Source: Mesostigma viride (lineage: Eukaryota > Streptophyta > Mesostigmatophyceae > Mesostigmatales > Mesostigmataceae). Taken from it: a stretch of 64,000 nt of DNA. Where the stretch lies: positions 346,388 through 410,387 of the forward strand of contig RPFO01000231.1 of the NCBI GenBank assembly GCA_009746045.1, in the 5' to 3' direction. Made by a program: the position numbers and the translations under genes. Below are positions 1-13,200 of this stretch, in pieces. Position 1 is the first letter of the stretch. Each line of letters starts with the position of its first letter. The notes under the pieces are model-generated. The model was not told the origin of the DNA and did not search any database. It was given only the letters and a program-made list of their open reading frames with translations.

Positions 1-1187
1 ACTCCATCGAGTCCGGCATTTTTCTTGGTACGAAGATTGTAATACGAGTTGAATGAGAGTTTACCACCGAGGGAATCCATGGCTCTTGCAGGAAAGTTGC
101 CTTTATTATAATAAGCAAACACAGACGTAAGTCACGTCAAGTCCGAGACTGCACGTAGCACAGACGACAGGGTCGTTGTGCCAAGAGAGCGTGCACGCAA
201 GAGCTAGCGTCCCGGTGCGACCAAGTCACACATATAGCTTGCTAGGGACGCGTCCAAGTATTCAGCTGCACTGTCACAGCTGAACTGTCAATCAATTGAT
301 TACACAGACTCTGGCACGCCTTTGGCGCGCAGATCTATCAATTGTCCATACGGCTAGTCCTGTGGACCTATCCGTACATTACTCAGCACCAATTGTCTCA
401 TAGGTCCTGGCGCGCTACAGCACGCCTACCTATCAATTGACTATCAAGTCCTGTACAAGTCCTGTCAACGTCCTGCGGACTATCAAAGTGACACTTGTAC
501 ATCCTGTGTCCGTACGCGCCCACAGTGGCGCGCCGGGTACTGTCGGCACAGCCTAGGAAACGTCATAACTTTTACGTCCCGTATCCAAATGAGGCGTTTA
601 AGGTGCCGTTGGAAAGAGCGTAACAATCTCTATCCACCTAACGTAAATCCTTTACGTTAACTCATACACATTAAGGAAATTCATCATGCAAGTCATGTAA
701 TCTATGCGATGTATAGGCTTAGTATCAATAAAAAGGTGTACTAACTCTAGATAAGATGCTCTGGCAAGTGCAGTCCTAGCTGTGTCTGACAGTCGCTGGC
801 TTGACTACATAGGTGATCTCTGGGCTGTGGCCATGGTGTGTGGTCAAAAGGGAACTTGCTGCTTGTGATCTTGGCTCTGATTACACAGCAGCGTGAAAGA
901 CCAGGAGCTCACAACATTCTCACAGCGCGCACTGTCAGCTGTGTGCTCTTAACTCGCCCACCTGAGGTGACAGACTCTGGGCCTTATGCTGGTACCAATA
1001 ATGTACTCATTTGCTTCTCTCTTCTCTGTGCATGGCTGATGTGTCAGCTTCAGTCCGCTCCGGTGGCTGCCAGGGCGATGGAATTGGTGCGCACTTGCAA
1101 CCATGTGCTATGTTAGCTGGCCAACGACTGCCTTGTGAGAAATCTTCCCTTCATTTTACTTTGCCTGTGCTGTTATGCGTGCTGCAG
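1..1187. other. No gene recognised; possibly upstream intron or 5' flank
   Basis: Only short ORFs occur and none resembles a protein family or the four-Cys repeat. Bases 240-560 repeat short motifs (TATCAATTGA or CAATTGAT, GTCCTG, GGCGCGC). These recall the composition of the LTRs further right, but no LTR end could be placed. The stretch may be an intron of the gene starting before the window or a degraded repeat. Confidence 0.4.
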
Positions 1188-1289
1188 TTTTTGCTTGCAC
1201 TGATACCCTTGCGGGGGCCCAGCCGTCCGGGATCGACAGCGGTTGTACGCCAACTGCTCCCTACTGTATTGGGGGGGGCTCCTGCCGTG
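1188..1289 (+). CDS. Four-Cys repeat exon 1 of 13 visible
   Basis: A 102-nt exon between CTGCAG and donor GTACGTGG, phase 1 on both sides. It encodes a 34-residue repeat with the D-S-G-C core and C-R-G end, with a longer spacer than most copies between the first cysteine and the core. Confidence 0.7.
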
Positions 1290-4200
1290 GTACGTGGAAT
1301 CGTGGATGCTGCATGGTGAAAGTGTTGCAATACATGTGCAGCGTTCTTGATGTTGCCGGCCATGCAGTTTGGTTTCTGTGTAAAATATGGTAATGCGTTA
1401 CTTGGTCAACATGATAATTAACATCTTTCATTACAATTAACCCAAAACATTTCTTGTTTTGGTCCATTGGAGTTCCTTCCCACCAAGAGAAACATTTATT
1501 TTACATTTTTGTGTGCTAGGCTTTATACGGACAGCCTATACCACACCTTCAAACTCAGTGCACATCATTATCAAGTTGGTTATTGTAGCACCATGCTGGG
1601 GGCCCAGCATACTCGAACACAAGGTGTTGCCCCTCTTAGCAGCGTGGGTGGGTGGGTGGGTGGGAGCTGAAAAGAGGCCTCCGTACGTCCCCTACACCAC
1701 TCTAAGTACTGACTATCATTCACATTGCGCCACGCAGGCCTGCCGGCTGGCGCAGGTACAAGGTGTACTGACTGCCCATCACAGTTGCGCCAAGCCTGGC
1801 AGCTGGCGCAGGTACAACGTCTAGTGACGTACGTTAGTAGCTACCTAGGCCTGCACTCCGGAACCACACTCAGCCTCGGCACAAAAAGGGCCGGCCGGTG
1901 CAGTACCCTCGTGACAAGCGCTAGTCTGCGGCGGGTCAGTCCCCAGTGTTGCGAAAGGTACAAACTCCGCTGTGAAAGAACATCGCTGACTTATCAAGGC
2001 TTTGGCATCTGGACGCTTTTCTCACGCTAATATTATATTCGTCAATTTTTGCAGCACGTCGTTGGCCATGGCCATGCAGGCACGCACTCTCCTGCACCGC
2101 CACGTGCACTATCACAAAACGACAACAACCATCGCGCACTCGAAAAAATTGGAACCAAACACGCAAAAAATGTAACACGAAATTACAAACACCGGGGGGG
2201 TGGCAGGGCGCGCGAAGCATAGGGCAGCCCGACTGTAGCGGTGCACACAACATGTTACGACTTTTCCACGGTACAAACGGGTGCATACCGCGAATATTTT
2301 CGGTGCCATAAAATTCGCGCCAAGGCTGTCACCAGTTATGTAACACAGTCTGTTGTACTTTTGCTATTTTTGAACATGTTACAATTGCTGTTAATTCTGT
2401 TGTTCTCAATTCCTCAGTTGTACAGTACTTACTGCAGCACATTTGTTTCATATTCGGGTTGATTTGCAGTCAGGATACATGTATGCTAAATGCACCAGCT
2501 GCGGGTAACTTGCTGCATGGTCGGCCCTATTAAGAAATTTGCTTTGGATTTTTTTGCACTTGGCCCATGCTTTTGCTCCTGTGGGTAACTTCTGGTTGGG
2601 CGCAGTTTGCCAGAATAATGCGACACAAAATGTGACAAGCAGCGGACTGGATGCTGGATGCAATGCGAGCTTTCCCATCTGCGATGGCAACGCTTGTATC
2701 GGTGAGTTGATGTTGGTCCGCTGACTGTTTCCTTTGAACATTCTGCATTCATGTTTGCCTTCATGTTTGGGATGTTGCTTATAGTAATTTTCTGGCTGGA
2801 TTCTGTGAGAATTGGTGCCTAAATAGCTAGCTTCTTGCCTGTTAAGGGGACGGTCCCGGCGCGAATATTTTGGGGCCGAAAAATTCGCGGTACGGGTCCG
2901 TCCGTACCGTGAAAAAGTGGTGCACGGTGCGCGCACCCCTACCGGAGCTGGCCATGGTGACGTGCTTTCAGGCAGAGTAGAAAAAGATAGCTCGCGGAAT
3001 GCAGAGAAACTGAGCGAATCTTAAAGACGATGAGTAAATGATACTACTTCGTAGCGGAGTTCGCGTTTTTTGCAGTGTCGATGATTTTATTGATGACCAT
3101 CGCCACGGGGGTCCAATATGATGTTTTCGTCGAGAGGAATAAATTAGAATGTACGCTGGCGGCGGTGATTGTCAGGTTTTATGGGCTTTACCTAGCGTCA
3201 AGGATGCGTTTAAATTGTTATTGGTAAAGCTCTAAAAAATTTGCTGGGTTTCGGCAAGATTTCCGTCATGATCGGTAAGACACTCTCCAGGCTCGCGGGA
3301 TGCGCGTCTTATTGTTCCATGGAAGGTTGTTCTTTCTTGCGCCGCTGGGCGAAGGACAATGCCGGTAATGGTACGATCGTGTGCTCAGCGTGACCCTATG
3401 AATGTTTCGCTTCCTTTATGGGTTATCAACGCAAGTTTTCGCCTCCTTTCCGTGCAGTTAGCGCCAGGTAGAATGCCATTCCGTGCTGCGCATCGCTAGT
3501 TTCCTGGCACCTTTCAGTGGTTTTTATGTACGTTGCATGGCTGGGACGTGTCAAAGCGTGACCGTGGCATATCGTCAAGTTGTCAGGGATTTGCTGAGTG
3601 GTTTCTTGGAAGGAGATTGCTAACAGCACTCGGTTTTGTGTGAATATTGACGCGGCCTTTCTTAGCAGAGGCTTCATTGTGGTTAGAGGCTCACAAGCTT
3701 GATTTTGTTTCTTTGCAAACAATTGCGCTGGAAAGAAAGGTGGCAGTGGTTTTTCTGAGGGGCATACTGCATGGGTGGAACTGCACGTAGGTAGGGGTTA
3801 TCGTTGTCTTGTTGGCCTTTCTCCCACTAAAATGGGAGAGCCCTAATTCATATGCTAGCAAGGCAAGGTAACCATGGTAAGAAGCCTTGGCAAGCAGCAT
3901 GTATGATATGTACTTCTGCTTTCTCTGTGGACTGTCTGTTGTTACCCTTGTTGGGCAATTAGCGGGTATGGCTTTCTAGGGTGTTTTTGACTTTGGTCAG
4001 CTTGGTTTTGGGATGATGCCCACACCATAAACCTGGAATATGCTTTAGAAGTGTTGGCTAGGCATGTAGAGCTACCTGCCTCATTGTTGTGCACACACGC
4101 AATGTTCAGGTTGCCCGTGTCGAGGTAAGGCAAGGGCACATGACGTGCCCAGCCACCTCCTTGTACATTGTGGTCGAATTGGGCATGGTCAGGAGCCTTT

Positions 4201-7200
4201 TGGATGGCATAGGAGTGCTCTATCTAACTATAGGAAGTGTTAGTGTGCCTTAATACTCACTAATGCCTTCCTAAGCGTCTACACAGGTGGCCAACTGCCA
4301 AAATTAATAACTTCTACAGCTGAGCTCAGAATGGCACCAAACTTTGACAGTGCCTTCTATGGTCATGACAGAATTTGTCTTGTGCTTTTCAGGCATAATT
4401 GATGTGTTATGAGTGTTTACGGGGATGGCCCCCCTAAAAAAGCGTATTTTTTGGTCAAAAATTAATAACATGAAGGGATGTGCTGATTTTGATGATCCAA
4501 GTAGGTAGAAACCATGTGCCATGACATTTTTATAGGGGTTGTGCTTTTGGCATGCAACTGGTTCTCCCACTGTTCTGTGCAAGATGTGCCCAAAACAGCG
4601 TCTATTTTTAGCACATAGCCGGTGTATGGCTGGGGGTTGTACCCCCAACAAGTGGTGGTGTGCATGCCCAAACATCATGTTTATGGTCCCCAGTCATCAT
4701 TCAGTGGTTGGCAGTTGCATTTCTGTAGTTATTAAGAAGCTTCAGTTTTGATACAATTCCATGGGACCCTCCCCTTAACCCATAGTCCGGAAACAGTTCG
4801 ATATATCGAACTGTTTGACCCCCGGTGGCGCGGCGCTCAATTCCAGGAGCGCCGCGCCACCCGTGACGGAGGGAAGTTGTCCGGTGGGTCTGGGAACACT
4901 TAGGGACGAAGGTGATGCATAGGTTTGGGGGTAATATTCGCCATAGCCTGGTAATTACAACGTGTATTGAGAAAGTATCACGTGACTTTGGCGGGAAATT
5001 TTCACTCGCGCGCGCGTAACTAGATATGGCTGCCAGCGTGCCGTTGTCAAGTAAATTTGCGTCTCGCGGCTTGTAACGGTTCAGAATGTTGCTCAGAATG
5101 ATGATGCGTGATTTTCGTAGGTCAGGGGTGGCCAGATGTATAGCATTGGGAAAATACAGGTAGGGAATTACTGATTTCTTGGTCGCCAGTACCAGATGAG
5201 TAATGGCACGTCATATTTCGATTTTCTTCTTATGGCCGGGCAGTTGTCGCCAGCCCGAGCACCCAGTTTTGGTACTGGACATCCGCAGCAGCGTCCCTGT
5301 GAATTGGGATGCGTTTATAGGTCATCTTTGCACAGAACATCAACCTGGCAATCATGGTGGATGCATGCATTATCCGGCTATGGCGGCCTATGCCTGGAAA
5401 TCATTAGCCCGTGTGAGATATGAGGGTCCCGGCCAGCAGAACCCGGAAAGGTCGTGATCGAGCCAGGTACGGCAACGTGTTTGCATGTCGTTTGCACGGG
5501 AATCTGTCGTTTATACATCCTTGTTTCACGAGTGTATCAGTGCCTCTTGCAGCAGGTTTCCATGCCTGCTGTATGAGTGCTATTAGCCCCAAATCTGCTC
5601 AGTTTGTGGTGTTTCTTTGGAGGATGCCATTCCGTTGGTGCTGGTTTAGCAACTTCTTTGTTTTCCAGCACTTTTGACAGTCCTACGTGGCTGTATACAG
5701 TACCAGATGGCAACACGGCCATCTGTATGCTAGGGTGAGCACACTGAGTGAATTTGCAAGGCCAGCCCACAGCAGCTGTGCGCCTGTGCCCCTGCTCTAC
5801 CCCTTTTGCCACCTGGTGCCCAGGTGGGCGGGAGGCAAAAGAAACAACCTGCTTCCCTAGAATGGAAGTAAGCCCACCTTTTATAGCAACCACTTGTCCA
5901 GCCAACCCCTACAGGGTGGCTGGGGTGCAGTACAGGTGCCAGCACAAAAAATATTTTTTCTGAAAACTATTTTTTTTTTTTTTTGCTATATACGGCTAGC
6001 ATTCTCCGCTCAGCAGGTTATAACTAGTCATAGATAAAATGAGCATAGCTCACCAAATCCATTTGTGGCCTTGCTTTGCTTTGCATGCAGATCACCACAA
6101 ATCATCAAATTTATTACAATATGTTTGCTAGCTCTATACGGTGGAATACCACAGACTTGTCTACCAGATGGCAAAACGGCCATCTGTACTGTATGCTAGG
6201 GTGAGCACACTATGTGACTTTGCAGGGCCAGCCCACAGCAGCTGTGCCCCTGCTCAACCCACATCTCCTTACATGGCTAACAGCCGAAAAATACGTAAGA
6301 CATGCAAAAAGAAAACTTAACTACCTAGCTATCTATGGTGGTACTTTGTCCCAACCCAGGTTCACCCTCGGGTTAGTTAAACCATTTCCCCCTTGCTGAC
6401 CTCCCACACAAGGGTGAGGTCAATTGATAGCTAAAAGACGACAGATAAAGACTGGAGGACGTCAAAACACGACGCCACCTAGGTGGCGCCGGAAGGCCGC
6501 GGGGTCAAAAACCCAGGGCCTGAGCCCAGAGGGCGGGCGGGATGTCCCGCCCCAGGAGGCTGCGGTGGAGGCCACTGTAGTGCGTGACCGAGAGGGCCGA
6601 AGCCCACCGGCCGCGCAGCTGAATGGCCTCCGGCGACTCGCCAGCGAGGGCGTCGTGCGTGGTCCCCCCATGGCGGAGGGTGTGAAAAGAAAACATTCTC
6701 ATGCAGTGCCATAAATTGTGCAGAAAAGCAGTTGTGACTAGCCCTACCTATGTAGCCGATTTATGCATTGATCATCCAAAAGCACGGAAGTCAGGTGCGA
6801 CTAAACAAGGGCGCAACCCGACGGGGTATATTACGACCCGATGTATTACAGTAATATCTACGTTTGCAACATGATATGTAGTAGATAAACAGGCAGTTGG
6901 GCGCATGTCAGGGGGAAGTTTACCCTTGACAGATTGCGGGTATTGATACCTAACACATGAGGTGTACCTGACTAGACATTCATATTCTGATTTGGCACGC
7001 CGCAAAGGTGAAAACCATTCATATGGTCTGCTGGTACAGCGCTGGTTGCTTCATCATTGGCTAACTAACGTCCGACTTGAATTGCCTTGCTGCGTGCCTT
7101 CCACCCACCTCACCTGTGTATTATTGTGTTTTGGCCGGGTGCAGCCTGTAATGACACCTACGCGGGTGCCCTCAGGGATGACGGATGTTCTGTCAGCTTC

Positions 7201-10200
7201 CCCATCTGCATCAACCTTCAATGCAAACGTGTGTGGACGTTGGTTCTGGCTCTATGCTCATCGTACTCACAGCCTGCCTGTCTGTTCGGTTCTTTGAGCG
7301 CACTACTATTCAATGAGGAGATCGGTCTGAGCATGCTGTTCACGTAGTAAGATTATTGAGAATAAAGTTTCAAGAACAGTGCATAATTGGGCCAGGCACA
7401 CACTTAAGCCAGTGTCTGCCACAAAAGTGCCTAAGCGACAATTGACTTTCAATGATGTAGACAGTTGCCCTTGAAGGCAGTTTAGGCTGCATAGTAGGAG
7501 ATACAGTGTACCAGCCGTCATAGTGGCCTACATGACTACATGACCATATGGTGCATACGCGGCAGGGTGCCACAGGGTGGAGGACGGACTATTGGTGGCT
7601 GTGCCCCACCCATGTATGTAGTTTGTGTGGGTCACTGCATGCTTCCTTTGGTTTATTAACTTATCCCTTTTGCGGGGCCTGCAATGCTGGCCCATGATGT
7701 ACAGTCAGCCGGTGCAGCGCAATGGGCACTGGCTATAGATCTGACTTGATCAAGTCTTGCTGCCTACCACCCATGACTATCTTGTTTCGTTTTCTCTTGG
7801 TCGTGCAGTCTGCAATGATAGTGCCAACAATGTCGCAGGCGATATTGATGCTGGATGTACGGCAAGCAACCCCGTCTGCAACACCAACACAAACAATCAA
7901 TGCCTTGGTGCGTGGATGCCTGCTCTGCTTCATCATGGTTGGGCAGCATTTCTTTTGCACCAAGCCACATGACAGAGGCGTGAAGTTATGAAACTCATGT
8001 TGACCCGGCCACCGCGTGGCTTGCAGCCAACAAGAATTTTTATGGCAGCTTGGCACGGCCACGGTGGCGGCCGACTTCCAAGTCCAAGTTAGGACCCTCC
8101 TTGGTGCAGCAAAGTGATTCCTGGCGTTGATACCACAAGACTAAAGAACGACACAGCGTGGCGCTACGCCAAGCCGGGCCACTGGCCCTTTCTCGCGAGT
8201 GAGCGCAATGATATCTCAGGCGCTATGCCACAGACTGTGTGCACTTCGTCATGTTAGTGAGGCCGTGGCACAAGGGGTGCAGCGCCCAGCATGGGCAACC
8301 CATTGGCGTTGCAGGTGTCAGGGCAATTACTTGGACGCCACCAGCATATTAAGGGCGGAAGGGTGGCTGGAGACTTGTCTATAACTGCCAATCGTGGAGT
8401 CACCTGTACTACATACATGTAGGCCTGGTCAGATTTATGCACGGCCTCTCTGTGGCGGACGGAACTTCCAAAGTAGTCTGGGAATTTGTGGCGTATGGAC
8501 AGCCTTGCCAAACATTGGTGTGATAGTTGATACCACCTCAACTCATGCACCAAACTTTGGTGCCAGTAACTGTACACCGCCACTCTTGCAGCAAAATGCC
8601 ACGTACATACCAAATGAAACACTGTGTTTCAATGGGGCAGACTCTGCCACCGTGGTTTCGTTGTGGTTGCTTACAAGCAGGATTTGGGTCATTTGATTAT
8701 TGCAGTTTACTGTAAAACTGTAGAACAGCAGAACTTGCGTAATCCGTGTCTACTCTGGGCAATCTTTGCGCATCAGGCCTCACCCAACTCCTCAGGTGTG
8801 GCAGACGTCGTAGTGCCCTGCACACATGCGTGGCCGCTGATGTTAGGGTACATACGTGACTTCTGAGCACTACAGGATACATCATTGGAATGACATGCAG
8901 CGAGTCTGCATACTGGCGTAGCTGACTCCGGACTGAGACGCAGGATGCGTTGATCAATATAACAAGGACTGATATATGTGTCTAGCTTCAAATGCCACCA
9001 AGCCTTGTGCTTATCTGGTTTCAACTGTTGTGTGTTTGTGTGTGACCCTTGGACAGGTCTCACATTGCTCTACTAGTATCTACTTAATCTGAGCTAACAG
9101 ATTATACATTAAAAAAGAAAATAGAGCTCGACATGACGAGGAAGAGGTCGATGTATGATACGACATTGGCTGAAGAGCGGTAAAGCAGTTGGGCGCACGA
9201 GGCATGTTGCTACATCAGTAGCGCATGCCTGACAAGGAGCAGCGCTGGATGGGCGGTGCCACTAACTTATGCCCTGTTGTGTATCGTCTTGCTGCCTGCC
9301 ACCTCCTGCACATGATGCATGGTTTGCGTCCTGGCTGGGTTTACAGTCTGCATTGATAATGCCGGCCCCAATGGTGTGGATTCGGGATGTAATGCAACCA
9401 GACCCGTCTGCTCTGCGCAGGCATGTTACGGTGCGTGACCTGGATAGTGGTAAATTCGGTTTCATACTGTTCGAAAGCCTGCCTTTCTGGTTGTCTGACT
9501 GTAGCAGTGCCCTTCCAAGTACCTTGAAAGAAACAACTGTTGATTTGTTTTATCATTTAAAAGAAAAAAAATTATTGTCGATTCCCCTGTATTGTGACTC
9601 TTTTCGGTAGAAATAGTAATTAGACTGGATGGGGTCTCTTGTGGCGAATGGTGCAACTCATGGCTGTTTTTAGCCCCTGTCGAGTCAGAGGCCCGGGTGA
9701 CGGGTTACCATGTCAATGGCTGTGATACATGTATTAAGTATGTACTGTACATCATGACATGCAGATATACAACATGTAGAGGCAGCACAGGTTTGTGGAA
9801 TGATTATTCGTGACATACCAGCCAGGTCACTTCCGTTGTTTGTTCGCATCTGATGGTCTAAGGTTTCTAAAGATTCTGCAGTTGTTGTTCTTTGTCATCA
9901 AGTTTCGTTTAAGTGGCCAGCCGGAGCGGCTGCTTAGGTTTTAGCGGGCAAGTGTTCGAAGCGCGTCATTGGTGAATTACTGGGGAACTTGGGTTTCCCC
10001 GCGAAACTCCAACCGCACGTTCAGATTTCCAAATCTCAAGTAAAGTTCGGCGCAACTTTCTGAACGGGGGCAGTTGACGAGCAGCATTCCTCCGGACGAA
10101 TGAATTGCGTTCCATACTTGCGCAAAATTTTGAAAGGTAGCTTGCGTGCAGCCCTACTAAAATTTGCGAGGACGTTTAGATTTCCAAATCTCAAGTAAAT

Positions 10201-13200
10201 TTCGGCGCAACTTTCTGAACGGGGGCAGTTGACGAGCAGCATTCCTCCGGACGAATGAATTGCGTTCCATACTTGCGCAAAATTTTGAAAGGTAGCTTGC
10301 GTGCAGCCCTACTAAAATTTGCGCGGACGTTCAGATTTCCAAATCTCAAGTAAATTTCGGCGGAACATTCTGAACGGGGGTAGTTGGCGGGCAGCATTCC
10401 TCCGGACGAATGAAATGCGTTCCATACTAGCGCAAAATTTTGAAAGGTAGCTTGCGTGCAGCCCTACTAAAATTTGCGCGAAGTGTGGGAGTGAAAATTC
10501 GTAACGGAAACTTTTTGGTAGTTGCCGTCACTTCCTCTTGTGCAAACGTGTGGGAGTGAAAATTCGTAACGGAAACTTTTTGGTAGTTGCCGTCACTTCA
10601 TTTTGCGCGAGTGTTGGGCTGAAAATTCGTAACGGAAACTTTTTGGTAGTTGGCGTCACTTCCTTTGGTTCGACTGAAAATTCGCTGAAATTCGCTGAAT
10701 TCGTACCGTAGCCTAATTTTTAGTACCTCGAAGTGACGGGGCACCTAAAAATTTGCCCACAAGTACACTTGGCAGCGCGCTCACTGGGAAAAATTGTACA
10801 GCCGCTCCGGCGGGCCACTTGAACGAATTGTAATGTTGAACATAGTTTCTTTGCAGCGAGGCAAAAGGATAGCCCCTATAATACAGTGATGTGAAGGTTT
10901 TAGTGTTTAACGAGACGGACATATTGAGGCCTTGGACGGATCTATGTTGGCGAACTTGGATGTTGTCAATTTTCTAACCAGTTTTGCTTTATGTGAGCTA
11001 CTTTTTGTTATGATCTTGCCACGCATTTTCTGTTGTTGTGCATGGTCCAGTGTCGACCCTGGGTATGCCCCTCAGAATCGTCAGGCCTGGGATCTCGAGG
11101 CCTTTATAAAGTCCTCTCCCAAACTTAATATTCTCCCAAACCCACCTATCAGGCGGCGCTGCACCATCCGCTTTGTGTCAGCCTACTTGTTGTGTCGATA
11201 CAAGGATGTAGATCGCACCCACAGTTGGGCCTGCACCATGATGCAGAGAGATTCCTCTGTGGCGTGCCCACTTGAGTCAGTGAGAGAAGCTAGGGCGTCC
11301 TCCCTCGTTTAAGGGGTTGAATGTTACTTTTTTGGTAGCACGTGACGCGGTCACATGCTTTAATTTTGAATTTTTAATGTTGGTGCTAAATGCTATGGCA
11401 TGTGTAGAGATTTTCTAGACCTGAGCATTAACTTTCCTGCGCATTACAGTATGTGACCTAAGACTGGCCCGGCATTTTAACTTAGCGCGCCGGCCAATGG
11501 AACACCAGTATTTTTGTCGTTTGCCTTGACGAAAAAATGTGTGACGGACAACTTGGTTTCCGGGGCACTAGGCCGCATGCCACGAAAGAGACAATAGCAA
11601 ACACACCAAGCTATAAAGGCCGGCCTCTTTCCTTTTCCCACCCAGTCTCTCCGTGCATTTCCGTCAGGGCCGGGAGAGGCTGACCTTTTGACAGGTTAGA
11701 TCTAATAGCATTCCCCAATAGCATACTTGGTGGCCGGGATGTGGTCTGCCTTTTGTATATGTTCCCCTGATTGTTCCAGACATATTCGTCGACTTACATA
11801 GTTGTTGTCTGGGTGAATACCATGGAGTTTCGAGGCTAATAAAATGCTCTATCTTGTTGCTGCCTGATGCATGCCCTTGCTGTTGTGCGTGCTGGCTACA
11901 TGCGTGGGCCCAGTTTGCCTAAATGACGCCGGCGGCAATGCGCGGGATTCTGGATGTTCTCTTGACGCCCCTATCTGCGTCTCCGACTCCTGCCATGGTG
12001 TGTGGATGCAGAAACAAATCCCCGGTCCGCAGGACATTTTTCGGATGCATATGCGTAGGTTGTGGCAGCGTATTCCATGTGTGATAATTTCAGACTTTCA
12101 CTCTAGTACAAATGGAAATCGCAGAAAGGTTATGCTCTGATTGATGATGCTTGACAATGTGGTATAAGAACACTACCGTATGTTATAGTGTTGTATTATT
12201 AGAAGGTCTTGTACTTGATATATTGGTAAGAAACTCGCTGTCACGCCTTTGGTAATGATGACTAGACGCCCAGGCTAGACCACGTTGGGAACATGACCTG
12301 ATCATGGTTGGTAGCGCCTCCATCTGGCAGGCCGGCAGGTACGGCAACTTGCAAAATCATTTACGGGTGTTTGGAATATTACAATAAGTGGAAGCATACA
12401 TGTGACACTAATTGACATGCCCGGAGGCACGCCGTTCAAGGCCCTTCATGAAGTACGTTGCCCTAGAGGCAACCAAGACACGGGTGGGTGGGTGGGGAGC
12501 AAAGAAAGAGGCCGACAAAACCAGCCAGAGCGGCTTTTAGTCGCAAAACCTCCCTTATCCCTAGCTAACTGACGTCATTAAACCCTTATGTTTAGTGGAT
12601 GCTAGTAAGACGCTAACCGTACAAACCGGGGGTAGAATATCCCGAATCTGCACGGCTAGTATTAAATAATGCGTAGGTTGTTCTTTTCAGGGGCACTGCA
12701 CCTCACGCCCCGTTCCGCCCGGGTATAATCAACCCAAGCGCGGAACGCACATTTTATTTAATTCATTTTTCAACCATGCACTATATTGCATCTACTAATC
12801 ACAAAAGCTCTAGCCAAACAGCTACGAGTAAACACTACGACCTATAAGCCGCTCATCCAGCGGCCTCTTGTTCCCGCATTCACGTATAGAAGAAACTCCG
12901 TTCAAAGAACCCCGATTCATGTCCCACGTAGCTCCCACAAAAACCAGCATCTTCATTAAAACAATAAGTGGAAGCATACATGTGACACTAATTGACATGC
13001 CCGGAGGCACGCCGTTCAAGGCCCTTCATGAAGTACGTTGCCCAATCACCCCCGCCCTGGCTTTCCCGCTTGAAGCCGCACTCCACCTTGCTCGTTGTCA
13101 CAAGTGACCGCCCTGCCGCAAAACGGGAGCCCCCCCACATCGGGAGGCGTGTGCCCGGCGGCTGTGGATGCATGGCCAGGCCCAAAAAGGCCCAGCGCAT

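Larger units (their letters stand above)
2702..7144. other. Long intron carrying repeat fragments
   Basis: No exon recognised. It holds two palindromes (4,791-4,861), the first copy of a dispersed repeat (4,935-5,690), a near-direct repeat (5,700-5,800 and 6,165-6,260), a T-run at about 5,967-5,985 and a relic LTR-element motif (6,345-6,430). A GC-rich block at 6,465-6,680 is of unknown origin. The part 2,702-4,790 is AT-balanced and featureless by eye. Confidence 0.5.
9904..10827. mobile_element. Non-autonomous TIR element with internal tandem arrays
   Basis: The ends form 29-bp terminal inverted repeats at 9,904-9,932 and 10,799-10,827. They match except at two positions (left end TTCGTTTAAGTGGCCAG...). 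The 924-bp interior has no meaningful ORF and consists largely of two tandem arrays. No target duplication was recognised, so the superfamily is unknown. It may be mobilised in trans by a DNA transposase encoded elsewhere. Confidence 0.65.
9431..11913. other. Intron containing a TIR element
   Basis: Besides the TIR element at 9,904-10,827 there is no recognised gene. The flanks 9,431-9,903 and 10,828-11,913 show nothing. Confidence 0.5.

Noticed and set aside
838..1319. Overlapping short ORFs that might be an upstream exon or small gene
   Set aside because: They lack the four-Cys pattern, splice-site support or any family resemblance.
10036..10397. Two similar 68-codon minus-strand ORFs
   Set aside because: They are shadows of the 155-bp tandem units.
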